Positions 1 through 9,000 of a stretch of DNA of 64,000 nt are shown one piece after another. Position 1 is the first letter of the stretch. Every line of letters begins with the position of its first letter. Both the position numbers and the translations under genes were made by a program. The DNA is from CAZUTK01 sp964623265 (GTDB lineage: Bacteria > Electryoneota > B3-LCP): positions 15,731 to 79,730 of the forward strand of contig CAZUTK010000003.1 in the NCBI GenBank assembly GCA_964623265.1, written 5' to 3'. Under the pieces are notes generated by a model. It was not told where the DNA came from. It saw only the letters and a list, made by a program, of their open reading frames with translations, and searched no databases.

Positions 1-1269
1 GAATTCGTCTCTGCCAATCCCACCGGTCCCCTGAACATTGTCAGTGCGCGTGCCGCGGCGATCGGGGACTGCTTGGTGAAGCTGCAAAAAAAGATTGGCT
101 TTGAAGTACACAGCGAATTCTACGTCAACGACGCTGGCCGTCAGATCGAACTGCTCGGCTTGTCCGTACGCGCGCGACTGTTGGAAGCAAAAGGAGAACC
201 GCTCCGGATTCCGGAGGGTGGTTATCACGGGAGTTATCTGAGAGACTATGCGGAAAAAGCCCTGAACGAATTTCCGGGCGATCCCTTTACCGCACCGGCG
301 CAGGATTTAGGCCGCTGGACAGCGCAGCGCATCGTGGAAGACCAACGCCGATCCCTGGAGGAATACGGTGTGCATTTCGATCGCTGGTTTTTCGAAAGTG
401 AATTGCACGAATCCAATGAAACGATAAAAGTGTTGGAACTCCTGCAAAAAACCGGATATGTTTATGAACGGGAAGGTGCCAAGTATTTCGCGAGTTCACG
501 CTTCGGGGACGATGAAGACCGCGTCGTGGTGACTTCAGATCATAGACCTACCTATTTTCTCCCCGATATCGCCTACCATCTGAATAAGGCGCGGCGCGGT
601 TATACAAAAGCCTACGATCTCTGGGGTCCCGATCATCACAGTCACGTTCTGCGCATGAAAGCGGCTTTGAAAGCCGCGGGATTGCCGGAGGCGTTCCTGG
701 AAGTCATCATCATCCAGCAGGTCAACCTGTTGCGCGGCGGTCAACCGGTGAAGATGTCGAAAAGAACCGGAGAAATGATTACGATGGATGAGCTCCTGGA
801 AGAAGTCGGTGCGGACGCTGCCAAACAGGTCTTTCTGTCGCGACGCTGGTCGTCTCATCTCGATTTCGACATTGAAGTTGCGAAAGACCGATCGGAGAAG
901 AGCCCTGTGTTCTACCTCCAATACGCACATGCGCGGATCTGTTCCATTTTCCGCAAAACCGTTCCGATGGAAAACCCGAGTACAGCCGATTTAAAGCTGC
1001 TTTGCGATCCGCTGGAGCGCGAACTTCTGCGAGCGCTATCGCTGTTCCCGGATGTGATCGAAGCGGCGGCTCTGCAATCCGCGCCGCACCGTTTGAATGA
1101 TTACCTGAAAGATCTCGCCGCGGCTTTTCACAAATTTTATCACGAATGCCGCGTTCTGTGCGAAGACGAAGCGTTGACTCGCGCTCGCCTGGCGCTCTGC
1201 AAAGCGGTCCAAATTACATTGCAGGAAGGTTTACGCCTGCTGGGCATGAGCGCACCGGAAAAAATGTAG
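1..1269 (+). CDS. argS: Arginyl-tRNA synthetase, 5'-truncated by the window edge
   Basis: Charges tRNA-Arg with arginine in the cytoplasm. The reading frame is open from base 1, so the visible 422 residues are the catalytic and C-terminal parts; the N-terminal domain lies outside. The class I signature region reads SANPTGPLNIVSARAAAIGD (residues 4-23), where most bacterial enzymes have HVGH after PTGPL, so both histidines of HIGH are absent. The KMSKR loop is intact (VKMSKRTGEM, near residue 250) and a DALR-type anticodon-binding end follows. The PfkB kinase gene starts 8 bases after the stop, suggesting co-transcription. Identity is secure from overall architecture; the altered HIGH motif is the only odd point. 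Confidence 0.95.
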   Translation, partial: EFVSANPTGPLNIVSARAAAIGDCLVKLQKKIGFEVHSEFYVNDAGRQIELLGLSVRARLLEAKGEPLRIPEGGYHGSYLRDYAEKALNEFPGDPFTAPAQDLGRWTAQRIVEDQRRSLEEYGVHFDRWFFESELHESNETIKVLELLQKTGYVYEREGAKYFASSRFGDDEDRVVVTSDHRPTYFLPDIAYHLNKARRGYTKAYDLWGPDHHSHVLRMKAALKAAGLPEAFLEVIIIQQVNLLRGGQPVKMSKRTGEMITMDELLEEVGADAAKQVFLSRRWSSHLDFDIEVAKDRSEKSPVFYLQYAHARICSIFRKTVPMENPSTADLKLLCDPLERELLRALSLFPDVIEAAALQSAPHRLNDYLKDLAAAFHKFYHECRVLCEDEALTRARLALCKAVQITLQEGLRLLGMSAPEKM

Positions 1270-1277
1270 GAGATACT

Positions 1278-2177
1278 ATGAGTATACTCGTCGTTGGATC
1301 AGCCGCGTTGGACTCTGTGAAGACGCCGTATGGCGAGGTAAAGGATGCGTTGGGAGGATCCGCGCTCTATTTCGCCGCGGCGGCGAGTTTTTTTTGCCCC
1401 GTGAAGATCGTCGCGGTAGTCGGAGATGACTTCCCGCATCGCGAATTGGATTTCCTGATTCAGCGTGGTGTGGATTTATCAGGGTTGGAAGTGGCTCGCG
1501 GCGAAACCTTTCGCTGGTCCGGAATCTATCATCAGGATATGAATCAACGGGACACGGTTTATACCAAGTTAAACGTCTTCGAGGCATTTTCACCGAAGCT
1601 CCCTCCTGCGCACCGCAACGCCCCCTATTTATTCCTCGCCAACATTCATCCGGAATTGCAATTGCAGGTCCTGAAGCAGCTGGAAAGACCTCGCCGCGTC
1701 ATGCTTGACACGATGAATCTATGGATTGATACTGCCTTGCCCGAGCTCAAGAAGGTATTGTCGAAAGTGGACGCTGTGATTTTGAACGATCAGGAAGCAA
1801 AGCAGCTCACCGGCGAAACGAATGGGATCAAAGCCGCGAAATCCGTAGCAGCATTCGGACCGCGGATCGTCATCGTTAAGAAGGGCGAACACGGCGCTTT
1901 CCTGATCAAAGGGGGACATTTCTTCGCGGTTCCCGCTTATCCCCTCGAATCTCTCTTCGATCCCACCGGTGCCGGTGATTCTTTCGCCGGTGGACTTTTC
2001 GGATATCTCGCAGCGAAAGGAAACTTCAATTTCGCGTCAATCCGAAAAGCGATGGCGTATGGCACCACCATTGCCTCTTTTGCTGTGGAAGAATTTTCTT
2101 TGAATCGTTTGAAACATTTAACCCGCGATGAAATTGAAGCAAGGTATGAAAGATTCAGGTCCTATACGCGTTTTTAA
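1278..2177 (+). CDS. PfkB-family sugar or nucleoside kinase
   Basis: ATP-dependent kinase of the ribokinase/PfkB family, 299 residues, predicted cytoplasmic. It carries an N-terminal glycine-rich substrate region (ALGGSALYFAAAAS) and the C-terminal signature DPTGAGDSFAGG with the catalytic aspartate. The ATG at 1278 follows AGGAG closely (AGGAGATACT), which is why I prefer it to an upstream in-frame start inside argS. The substrate cannot be told from sequence. The methylthioribose-1-phosphate isomerase gene mtnA lies 141 bases downstream, but a promoter-like site separates the two, so a shared salvage pathway is only a possibility. Confidence 0.9.
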   Translation: MSILVVGSAALDSVKTPYGEVKDALGGSALYFAAAASFFCPVKIVAVVGDDFPHRELDFLIQRGVDLSGLEVARGETFRWSGIYHQDMNQRDTVYTKLNVFEAFSPKLPPAHRNAPYLFLANIHPELQLQVLKQLERPRRVMLDTMNLWIDTALPELKKVLSKVDAVILNDQEAKQLTGETNGIKAAKSVAAFGPRIVIVKKGEHGAFLIKGGHFFAVPAYPLESLFDPTGAGDSFAGGLFGYLAAKGNFNFASIRKAMAYGTTIASFAVEEFSLNRLKHLTRDEIEARYERFRSYTRF

Positions 2178-2245
2178 CACGTGTCCGACTGGATGAAAGA
2201 GGACGAATAGCCTGCTGTCTTATCGCGGTTTAATAGGATTTATTC

Positions 2246-2274
2246 TTGACTTAAAAAAAGAAAAAGATTAAATT
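2246..2274 (+). promoter_or_regulatory. Sigma-70-type promoter upstream of mtnA
   Basis: TTGACT (2246-2251), a 17-base A-rich spacer and TAAATT (2269-2274). The same pair of hexamers with the same spacing occurs upstream of rplM at 24724-24752, which supports both. It lies in the 141-base gap between the kinase gene and mtnA. Confidence 0.6.
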
Positions 2275-2318
2275 TTTAGTTTGTATGCTGTCAGAATAAA
2301 GAATTAGCGACTTTGCCA

Positions 2319-3338
2319 ATGCCGTTGAAGACCATCGAATGGTTGGCTGATCAGAAAAAGGTACGCTTCATTGATCAGACGCTGCTTCCGGATAAAGTTG
2401 AGTATATCGTCACAGACGACTCTCGCGTTCTGAAAGACGCCATTTATCGTCTGGCGGTCCGTGGAGCTCCGGCGATCGGTGTCGCGGGCGCGTACGGTGT
2501 GGTGATCGGCGCTTATTCACTAAACGAGCTTGATGTCGGCGCGTTCAAAGAGAAGCTTCGCGGCATTATGGAAGATCTGCGCGGCACGCGCCCGACCGCG
2601 GTCAATCTCGCTTGGGCGATTGATCGTCTCGCCCGTCTCCTCGACCGACACAGCGATACTGAACAACTGAAGCAGAGGCTGCTTGCGGAGGCTCTCAGAA
2701 TCCATCAGGAAGATGAGGAGATGTGCCGCCGTATCGGCGAAAACGGCGCCGAACTGTTGAAGGACGGCATGACCGTGTTGACGCACTGCAATGCCGGCGC
2801 CCTCGCAACCGGCGGTATGGGAACGGCGCTGGCGCCGATTTACGTCGCGAAAGAACAAGGCAAATCCATACGCGTCTTTGCCGATGAGACCCGCCCCTTG
2901 CTGCAAGGCGCTCGACTGACATCCTGGGAACTGATGCAGAACGGAGTGGATGTGACATTGATTTGCGACAATATGGCAGCGGTAGTCATGCGCAATGGAT
3001 GGGTGGATGTGGTATTGGTGGGAGCGGACCGGATCGCCGCAAATGGAGATGCAGCCAACAAGATCGGAACCTATACTGTTGCGCTGCTGGCGAAGCATCA
3101 CCGAATCCCATTCTATGTTGCTGCGCCGACATCCACCGTGGATCCATCACTGGCTTCCGGCGAATTGATCCCCATCGAAGAACGGTCTGATGAAGAAGTC
3201 GCCGGATTCCGAGGCTGCAGAACCGCTCCTTTGGGAATCAAGGTCTATAATCCGGCGTTTGATGTAACACCGCACGAACTCATCTCCGCAATCATAACAG
3301 AGAAAGGGATTCATTACCCGCCTTATGATTTGCGATGA
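2319..3338 (+). CDS. mtnA: S-methyl-5-thioribose-1-phosphate isomerase
   Basis: Converts methylthioribose 1-phosphate to methylthioribulose 1-phosphate in methionine salvage, or acts on 5-deoxyribose 1-phosphate in the related shunt. The 339-residue protein has the eIF2B-like fold markers: RGAPAIGVAGAYGV near the N-terminus, the catalytic-cysteine region THCNAGALATGG, TRPLLQGARLT, and VGADRIAANGDAANKIGTY with the catalytic aspartate. I use the ATG at 2319; a TTG six bases upstream is in frame. No other mtn gene is visible in the window, so the rest of the pathway must lie elsewhere. Confidence 0.93.
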   Translation: MPLKTIEWLADQKKVRFIDQTLLPDKVEYIVTDDSRVLKDAIYRLAVRGAPAIGVAGAYGVVIGAYSLNELDVGAFKEKLRGIMEDLRGTRPTAVNLAWAIDRLARLLDRHSDTEQLKQRLLAEALRIHQEDEEMCRRIGENGAELLKDGMTVLTHCNAGALATGGMGTALAPIYVAKEQGKSIRVFADETRPLLQGARLTSWELMQNGVDVTLICDNMAAVVMRNGWVDVVLVGADRIAANGDAANKIGTYTVALLAKHHRIPFYVAAPTSTVDPSLASGELIPIEERSDEEVAGFRGCRTAPLGIKVYNPAFDVTPHELISAIITEKGIHYPPYDLR

Positions 3339-3389
3339 CGCAAAGAAGACATCAGAATCGTTATGACCTGCAATAAAAATGAGACGAAA

Positions 3390-4478
3390 ATGAAAACCGT
3401 TATCAACACGACGATCGCCGTCGGCATATTGCTGCTGACGATGACTGGCTGCCAGAGCGTTTATGTCACCTCAGCGAAGGTGTATCTCCAACAAAATGAT
3501 CTGGCGAACGCGGAAGCGCAGTTAAAAGAAGGTTTGGCGCAGAATCCCAATGACGCTCAAGCACATTACCTATTAGGCGAGATTTACGCCAAACAGAAAA
3601 AGTATTCGGAGATGATGCAGGAATTCGACGCCAGTCTGGCGCTCAGTGATAAATACCGGTCGGATATCACTAAGATTAAGAACAGCCATTTTGAGAGCCT
3701 ATATAATGAAGCGGTCGACAACTTCAACAAAAAAGAAACGGACAAGACTGTTGAAGGCCTCCAGACTGCGCTCCTGATCGCACCGGAGGATCGCGAAGCC
3801 TGGTCCCTGCTCGGGAAGACCTACATCCGCGCAAATCGCTTCGACGAAGGCAAAGAGGCGCTGCGGAAAGCGATCGCTCTGGATCCAAAATTTGAAGACG
3901 CAGGCGACCGCATCCTTTTAATGGAGATCTGTTACAACAACCACGAATATGAAAACGCTTTGACGAGCGCTGAAGAAATCCTGCGCAAAGAAGCGGCGAA
4001 CAAGGACGCCGTTAAGGTTGCGGCATTCTGCTATAATCAGCTCGCCTTGAAAGAAGAAGATCTTCAGAAGAAATCCGCTTTGCAGGGGAAAGCGTTGGAA
4101 TACTATCAGCAGGTTCTGGCGAATAACCCGAATGACACGGATTTTCTCTTCAACCTGGGTCTGCTCTACGAGATGATGGGGCGCAATGAGGAAGCGCTGG
4201 CTCAATTCGAACGGATTTACGAATTAAACCCTAAGGATAAAGAGGCCATTCTGCATTTAGCGCAAACTTATCTTGAAGATCTGAAAGACTACGATAAATC
4301 CATTGAATATTATAAGATCGCGTTGGAACTGGATCCGGACAATCCAGGAATCTGGAATAATCTCGGAGTGGCGCAAATCCGAGCCGGAGATGCACGCGAA
4401 GACGCCAGCTTGATTGAAGCCGGGAAAGCCTCCATCGAAAAGGCGCGCGAACTCCAGGAGAAAAACGACCAAAAGTGA
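3390..4478 (+). CDS. TPR-repeat lipoprotein
   Basis: Predicted envelope lipoprotein of 362 residues. The ATG at 3390 gives a lipoprotein signal (MKTVINTTIAVGILLLTMTGC) ending in the lipobox TMTGC; an upstream in-frame ATG at 3363 would bury this signal. The mature part is built of tetratricopeptide repeats, for example AQAHYLLGEIYAKQKKYSEM, REAWSLLGKTYIRANRFDEG and TDFLFNLGLLYEMMGRNEEA. TPR proteins act as scaffolds; the partner is unknown. The stop overlaps the uppS start by one base, so the two are translationally linked. Confidence 0.85.
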   Translation: MKTVINTTIAVGILLLTMTGCQSVYVTSAKVYLQQNDLANAEAQLKEGLAQNPNDAQAHYLLGEIYAKQKKYSEMMQEFDASLALSDKYRSDITKIKNSHFESLYNEAVDNFNKKETDKTVEGLQTALLIAPEDREAWSLLGKTYIRANRFDEGKEALRKAIALDPKFEDAGDRILLMEICYNNHEYENALTSAEEILRKEAANKDAVKVAAFCYNQLALKEEDLQKKSALQGKALEYYQQVLANNPNDTDFLFNLGLLYEMMGRNEEALAQFERIYELNPKDKEAILHLAQTYLEDLKDYDKSIEYYKIALELDPDNPGIWNNLGVAQIRAGDAREDASLIEAGKASIEKARELQEKNDQK

Positions 4479-5221
4479 TGAAAGCGTCTGGACAAGCCGT
4501 TCCGGATGATATCAGTCGGGAGAACATCCCCGAGCATATCGCCATTATTATGGATGGCAACGGCCGTTGGGCGAAACAAAGGTCGCTGCCGCGCATCGCC
4601 GGCCATCGCGAAGGGATCAATTCCGTGCGCGAAATCGTCCAAACCTGCGGTGAAATCGGCGTAAAGATCTTGACGCTCTACACGTTCTCTTCTGAAAACT
4701 GGCGCCGGCCTCGCCAGGAAGTATCGGCATTGATGCGGTTGCTGCTGGTGACCATCAACCGAGAAGTTGAAGAGCTGAACCGAAAAAACGTGCGCTTGAT
4801 GGTTATTGGGGACATCAACGCTCTGCCGGAAAAGCCACGATCCGGCATTCTGGCGGGCATCGAAAGGCTGAAATCCAACACAGGTTTGATCCTGAATCTC
4901 GCACTATCTTACGGCGGCAGGCAGGAAATCATCGAAGCAGTGAAGAAAATCTGCAAGGAAGGCAAAAACAATATCACGGAGAGGGAGTTTTCAAAATATC
5001 TCTACACCGCCGACATTCCCGATCCGGATCTGCTGATCCGAACATCAGGTGAACTGAGGCTCTCCAACTTCCTGCTTTGGCAGTTGGCTTATACTGAAAT
5101 TTACATCACGGATGTGCTTTGGCCGGATTTCCGTCGGGAGGAACTGTTGAAAGCGATCCGGGACTATCAGAAGCGCGAACGGCGGTTCGGCAGAGTCAGC
5201 GAACAGTTGCGCACAGCCTAA
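4478..5221 (+). CDS. uppS: Isoprenyl transferase (undecaprenyl diphosphate synthase)
   Basis: Cis-prenyltransferase that condenses isopentenyl diphosphate onto farnesyl diphosphate to make the C55 lipid carrier for peptidoglycan and O-antigen. The 247-residue protein has IAIIMDGNGRWAKQR with the catalytic aspartate near residue 27, GHREG, TLYTFSSENWRRP and the C-terminal LIRTSGELRLSNFLLWQ. The ATG at 4478 shares one base with the TGA of the preceding lipoprotein gene. Next downstream is a small flavoprotein-like gene and then envelope genes. Confidence 0.96.
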   Translation: MKASGQAVPDDISRENIPEHIAIIMDGNGRWAKQRSLPRIAGHREGINSVREIVQTCGEIGVKILTLYTFSSENWRRPRQEVSALMRLLLVTINREVEELNRKNVRLMVIGDINALPEKPRSGILAGIERLKSNTGLILNLALSYGGRQEIIEAVKKICKEGKNNITEREFSKYLYTADIPDPDLLIRTSGELRLSNFLLWQLAYTEIYITDVLWPDFRREELLKAIRDYQKRERRFGRVSEQLRTA

Positions 5222-5338
5222 ACGGCTTCGGTTCATCACGGGATCAGTCTCGAGAAATCCCACCTGTATGAATGACGCCGGTTCGAATTCTTTCGCAGTG
5301 CGCGGCATCGCTTTCATCAAGCAGCTCAGTGACCTCGA

Positions 5339-6043
5339 ATGAACGAAGAGTTGCGAAAAGAATTGGAGAAGTGCGGGTGCGCGCTTCTGGATCGTTTCCT
5401 GCCGCGTTTGGTTGTTTCGGCGCAAAAGGAAGACGATCTGATGCGTTTGGTTATGTTAGCCGGCAAGCGGAGGATGCGGATCTGTCCGATGGGAACAGGT
5501 TCGAGCTTTCCCGCCACCTACCGTCCGCCGACGGATATGATCTTCTTGCTCACGACTACGGTGAACCGCGTCGTGGAAGTGCGCGCGCAGGATGCGGTCA
5601 TTATTTTCGAATCCGGGATTTTGACAGCAGAGTTGAATAGGGTTCTGGAAGGATCTCAGTGGACGTTCCCGCCAGCATTCGCTCAATACCCGGGAACAAT
5701 GGGAGGAGCGCTCTTAAGCGCGGATTCGCAGGGCGCCAGACATCTTGAATTTAAACGTAGACTTCTGGGCGTGGAAATGATTGATCCGCGCGGAAGGTTG
5801 TTGAAACTCGGATCCGGCACGATGAAGAACGTCGCCGGATACGATTTCTGGACGTTTCTGGTCGGAACCGGCGGCAGATTCGGCATCCTGACGAAGATCA
5901 CGCTGAATCTGGAAAATCTGCCGCTCCTGGATCCGTCGCCTTCGGCTGATTCGGAACAACAGAAACCGGAAGAAGACACGATTCGGTGGATCTATGCCAA
6001 TCTCGAAAAAAAATTGGATCCAGATGGAATTTTTACTCGATGA
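5339..6043 (+). CDS. Small FAD-binding (PCMH-type) protein, GlcE-like
   Basis: Protein of 234 residues with the FAD_binding_4 fold of glycolate oxidase GlcE and related flavin oxidases. Visible markers are MGTGSSF (residues 52-58), PGTMGGALLSADSQG and KNVAGYDFWTFLVGTGGRFG, the last very like GlcE. The C-terminal substrate domain of full oxidases is missing and no GlcD or GlcF partner gene is adjacent. The start is preceded by a 117-base gap and has only a weak ribosome site. The stop overlaps the tamB ATG (ATGA), an unusual context. The enzymatic role is unknown. Confidence 0.72.
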   Translation: MNEELRKELEKCGCALLDRFLPRLVVSAQKEDDLMRLVMLAGKRRMRICPMGTGSSFPATYRPPTDMIFLLTTTVNRVVEVRAQDAVIIFESGILTAELNRVLEGSQWTFPPAFAQYPGTMGGALLSADSQGARHLEFKRRLLGVEMIDPRGRLLKLGSGTMKNVAGYDFWTFLVGTGGRFGILTKITLNLENLPLLDPSPSADSEQQKPEEDTIRWIYANLEKKLDPDGIFTR

Positions 6044-9000
6044 GAATACGCACATCGTTGTTGTATATTCTTTTTTCTCTGCTCCTGCTCGTCATTGTCG
6101 GCGCACTTCTCTATCCCTTCCTCAAGATTGATGCAACCCTGAAAACCATTCTCTTCTCTCATCTGCCCGCAGAATACACTTCCCGCGTTCATTTGCAAAC
6201 CGTTCATCTCGGTTTCACAGGTCTTGAAGTGTCCGGTTTGGAAGTGTATTCCCCTAAAAATGAATGGACGTTGAATATACCCCGCACTCAGCTTGAATTC
6301 AACATAATCAATCTGATCCTACATCGTTTCGATGTCGCTTCTTCCTTGCGGAAAATCTGCATTCAGAATCCCACCTTTACTCTGATGATGACGAACAAGG
6401 AGTGGTCGGAAAACAACGAACATTCCGCTGAAAGCCAATTCACCTGGGCGATGTTGGATCATCTCCCGGAGGCATTTTGGGGGAAAGCTCTGATCGTCCA
6501 GAATGGGACATTCCGGCTGGCAACATTGGAAAAGCGTACCGCGGGCATACTAGCCCGCCTCCACGGCAGTCTTGTCACCACGCGGGATCGGCACATAAGG
6601 GGCGAACTCGAGACTCGCGGCAGGAGCGAAGGAGAAGCGACCGGCAGTCTGAAATTCGCTCTGGCGGCTGACGATCGCACGCTGGATGGAAGTCTCCATG
6701 GTTCCATCGGCAGTTTGCAATTTCCGATCGGAGCGATTTCAAGGCCTTTGGATTCGCTCTCGATCCTGATGGAAAACCTGAAATTCAATTTGCAGATCGG
6801 CGCAAATGCGGATCACAGCAGCTTAAACGGTGAGATCTATCTCGAACGTTGCTCTTTTTTCTCGCAGCGTGAGTTGCTCGCGCAAACGCAGCCGGCGCGG
6901 GCTGTCATCGGAAATTGGAAATTGCTGTTGCCGGCAATGAATTTTGACGCATTCACCGCCTCCTGGGCCATTTCCGGACAGATTGAAGATTTGCGGCATC
7001 CTTTTCTCGATTTCGACATCCATGGACATTCCGAGGATTGCACCGAGGCGAATCGCTACCTTCCAGATGATCCGCGGCTTGAGCCTTCCGGGCCGGCTGA
7101 TATCCGGATCACTGTCCGAGGGGCCATTCCTTCTCCGCAGATTCATTTCGAAGGCGATTTTGATCACCTGAAAACGCCCTGGGGCAATGTTCAGCAAATC
7201 CGCTGCAGCGGGGAATTCGCGGATCGTCGTTTGATCATCAACTCGCTGGAAGCGTCTCACCGAAATGGCGGCTTTCAGATGAACGGCCAGATCCTATTCG
7301 CCGGCATCCAATCATGGCTGCAGGCGGATTTCCGCTGGCATGGGATCCCGCCGGGTTGGAAACATCCGCGACAGGCTGTGCTGAGCGGAAGCATCCTTGG
7401 AGCCGGCGGAAAATATCGGTCTGATTTGTTGCTTTCCGTTCTCGACGAACCGACTGCCGGCTTATCTCTGACGGCCGAGTACTTCCATCCCCAAAAAACG
7501 CTGGAAGCACGTCTCGCATCCAACATAGAAAATGCCTGGGTAAATCTTCATGTGGAGAACTTAGCCGGCACACCGTATTACAGCGTCGCTTACGAGAACG
7601 CGCAGAAAATCGGAGAAATCTTGTTCCCTTGGGAGGGGTGGAATTATTTGCGCGAATTTGAAACTAATGGATCCTTGACAGGTGACCTGAAGCGGTTCCA
7701 CTACAACTCCAGGCTTGCATATCCAAGACAGTCTTCAACATTGGATTTGGAAGGCGAATTTAAATCTTATGAAAACAATTCATTCGCTATAGAAAGCAGA
7801 TTGCAATTGCGACGGGGCGAAAGCGCGCCCTTAGAAGGTTCGGCTCGATTGACCCGGGAAGCGGATCGGCTGATTTTAGAATCCTTCGTGTTGGAAGATG
7901 CGATTTTCGCTTCCGGCGCAGTAAATATTAGAACAGGCGAAATTGAACCGACTGAAATCCGCGTCATAAATTTTCCCTTATCGAACGGTTTGCAATTTGC
8001 TTCTATAGGTGTTTCGGAAGCCGTCGGCGCAGTCTTAGATGGCAGAGTTGAAGTAAACGGCACCCTCGCGCAGCCGGGCATTTCGTTTAACATCTATGCC
8101 TCGCGTGGATTCATTTTAGATCAGAAGAACCTCTGGGCGGTGGTCACTGCACAATTGGATGCCGGCATTTTAACCATCGAAGAATGCTCGATCGGCAGCG
8201 ACGTTACCAAACTTTTGAAGATAACCGGCATGGCGAATCTGAATTCGAATGAGATTCAAATCCATGCGGATTCCCGCGGAGCGGACATTTCCAACTTGCT
8301 AGAAGTGATCGGCGTGAATCCCCTCAGGCTGCGCGGACCCCTCCGTTTGGATGCAAATCTTGTCGGGAATATCACGCATCCGGAATTGGACGCGAGTCTG
8401 GAGGTGGCACCGGGTTCTATTGACAAACTTCCCTTCGAAAGTCTGCGGGCGCGAATTCACCTGCTTGCAGGGGAAAATGAACGTCTGCAATTGACGGAAT
8501 TCGACCTGAGACAGTCATCTGATTTGCGCATAAACGGTGAAGGCGTGCTCCCTTTCCATCACCATTCGCTCGACTTGAAATTCTCTGCGCGCGGGAATCT
8601 GCTGAAAATCCCTCATCTCATCGAACCGGCTATTCAGGAATCCCGCGGATATGGCGAAGCCGAATTTGTTCTATCTCAGGATCAAGGCGCTTTGCGGATC
8701 ATCCACGCATCTCTGACGATAAAAGACGGCTTAATGCGTTTTCCAGAAGTAGTTTCTGAAATTGACGGAATCAATGCGCAGATCTCTGTCCGAGATCGAA
8801 GGGTCAGGATGGAATACATCGAAGGCAACGTGGAAGGGCAGAAATTCCGCATTAACAATACTTTCAATCTGGATGATGAAGAGCAACAGTTGGAGCATCT
8901 TTATTTTCCACAGATTGATTTAGACTTCGGCGTACTCGAATTTGAGAGCTACGGTCGAGGTATCCATGCGCATATACCGGAGTTGATGATTCAGGGTGCA

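Noticed and set aside
5272..5640. Alternative frame over the flavoprotein gene, as a possible frameshifted N-terminus
   Set aside because: The FAD-binding motifs are all in the 5339 frame without interruption; the other frame is low-complexity and arginine-rich.
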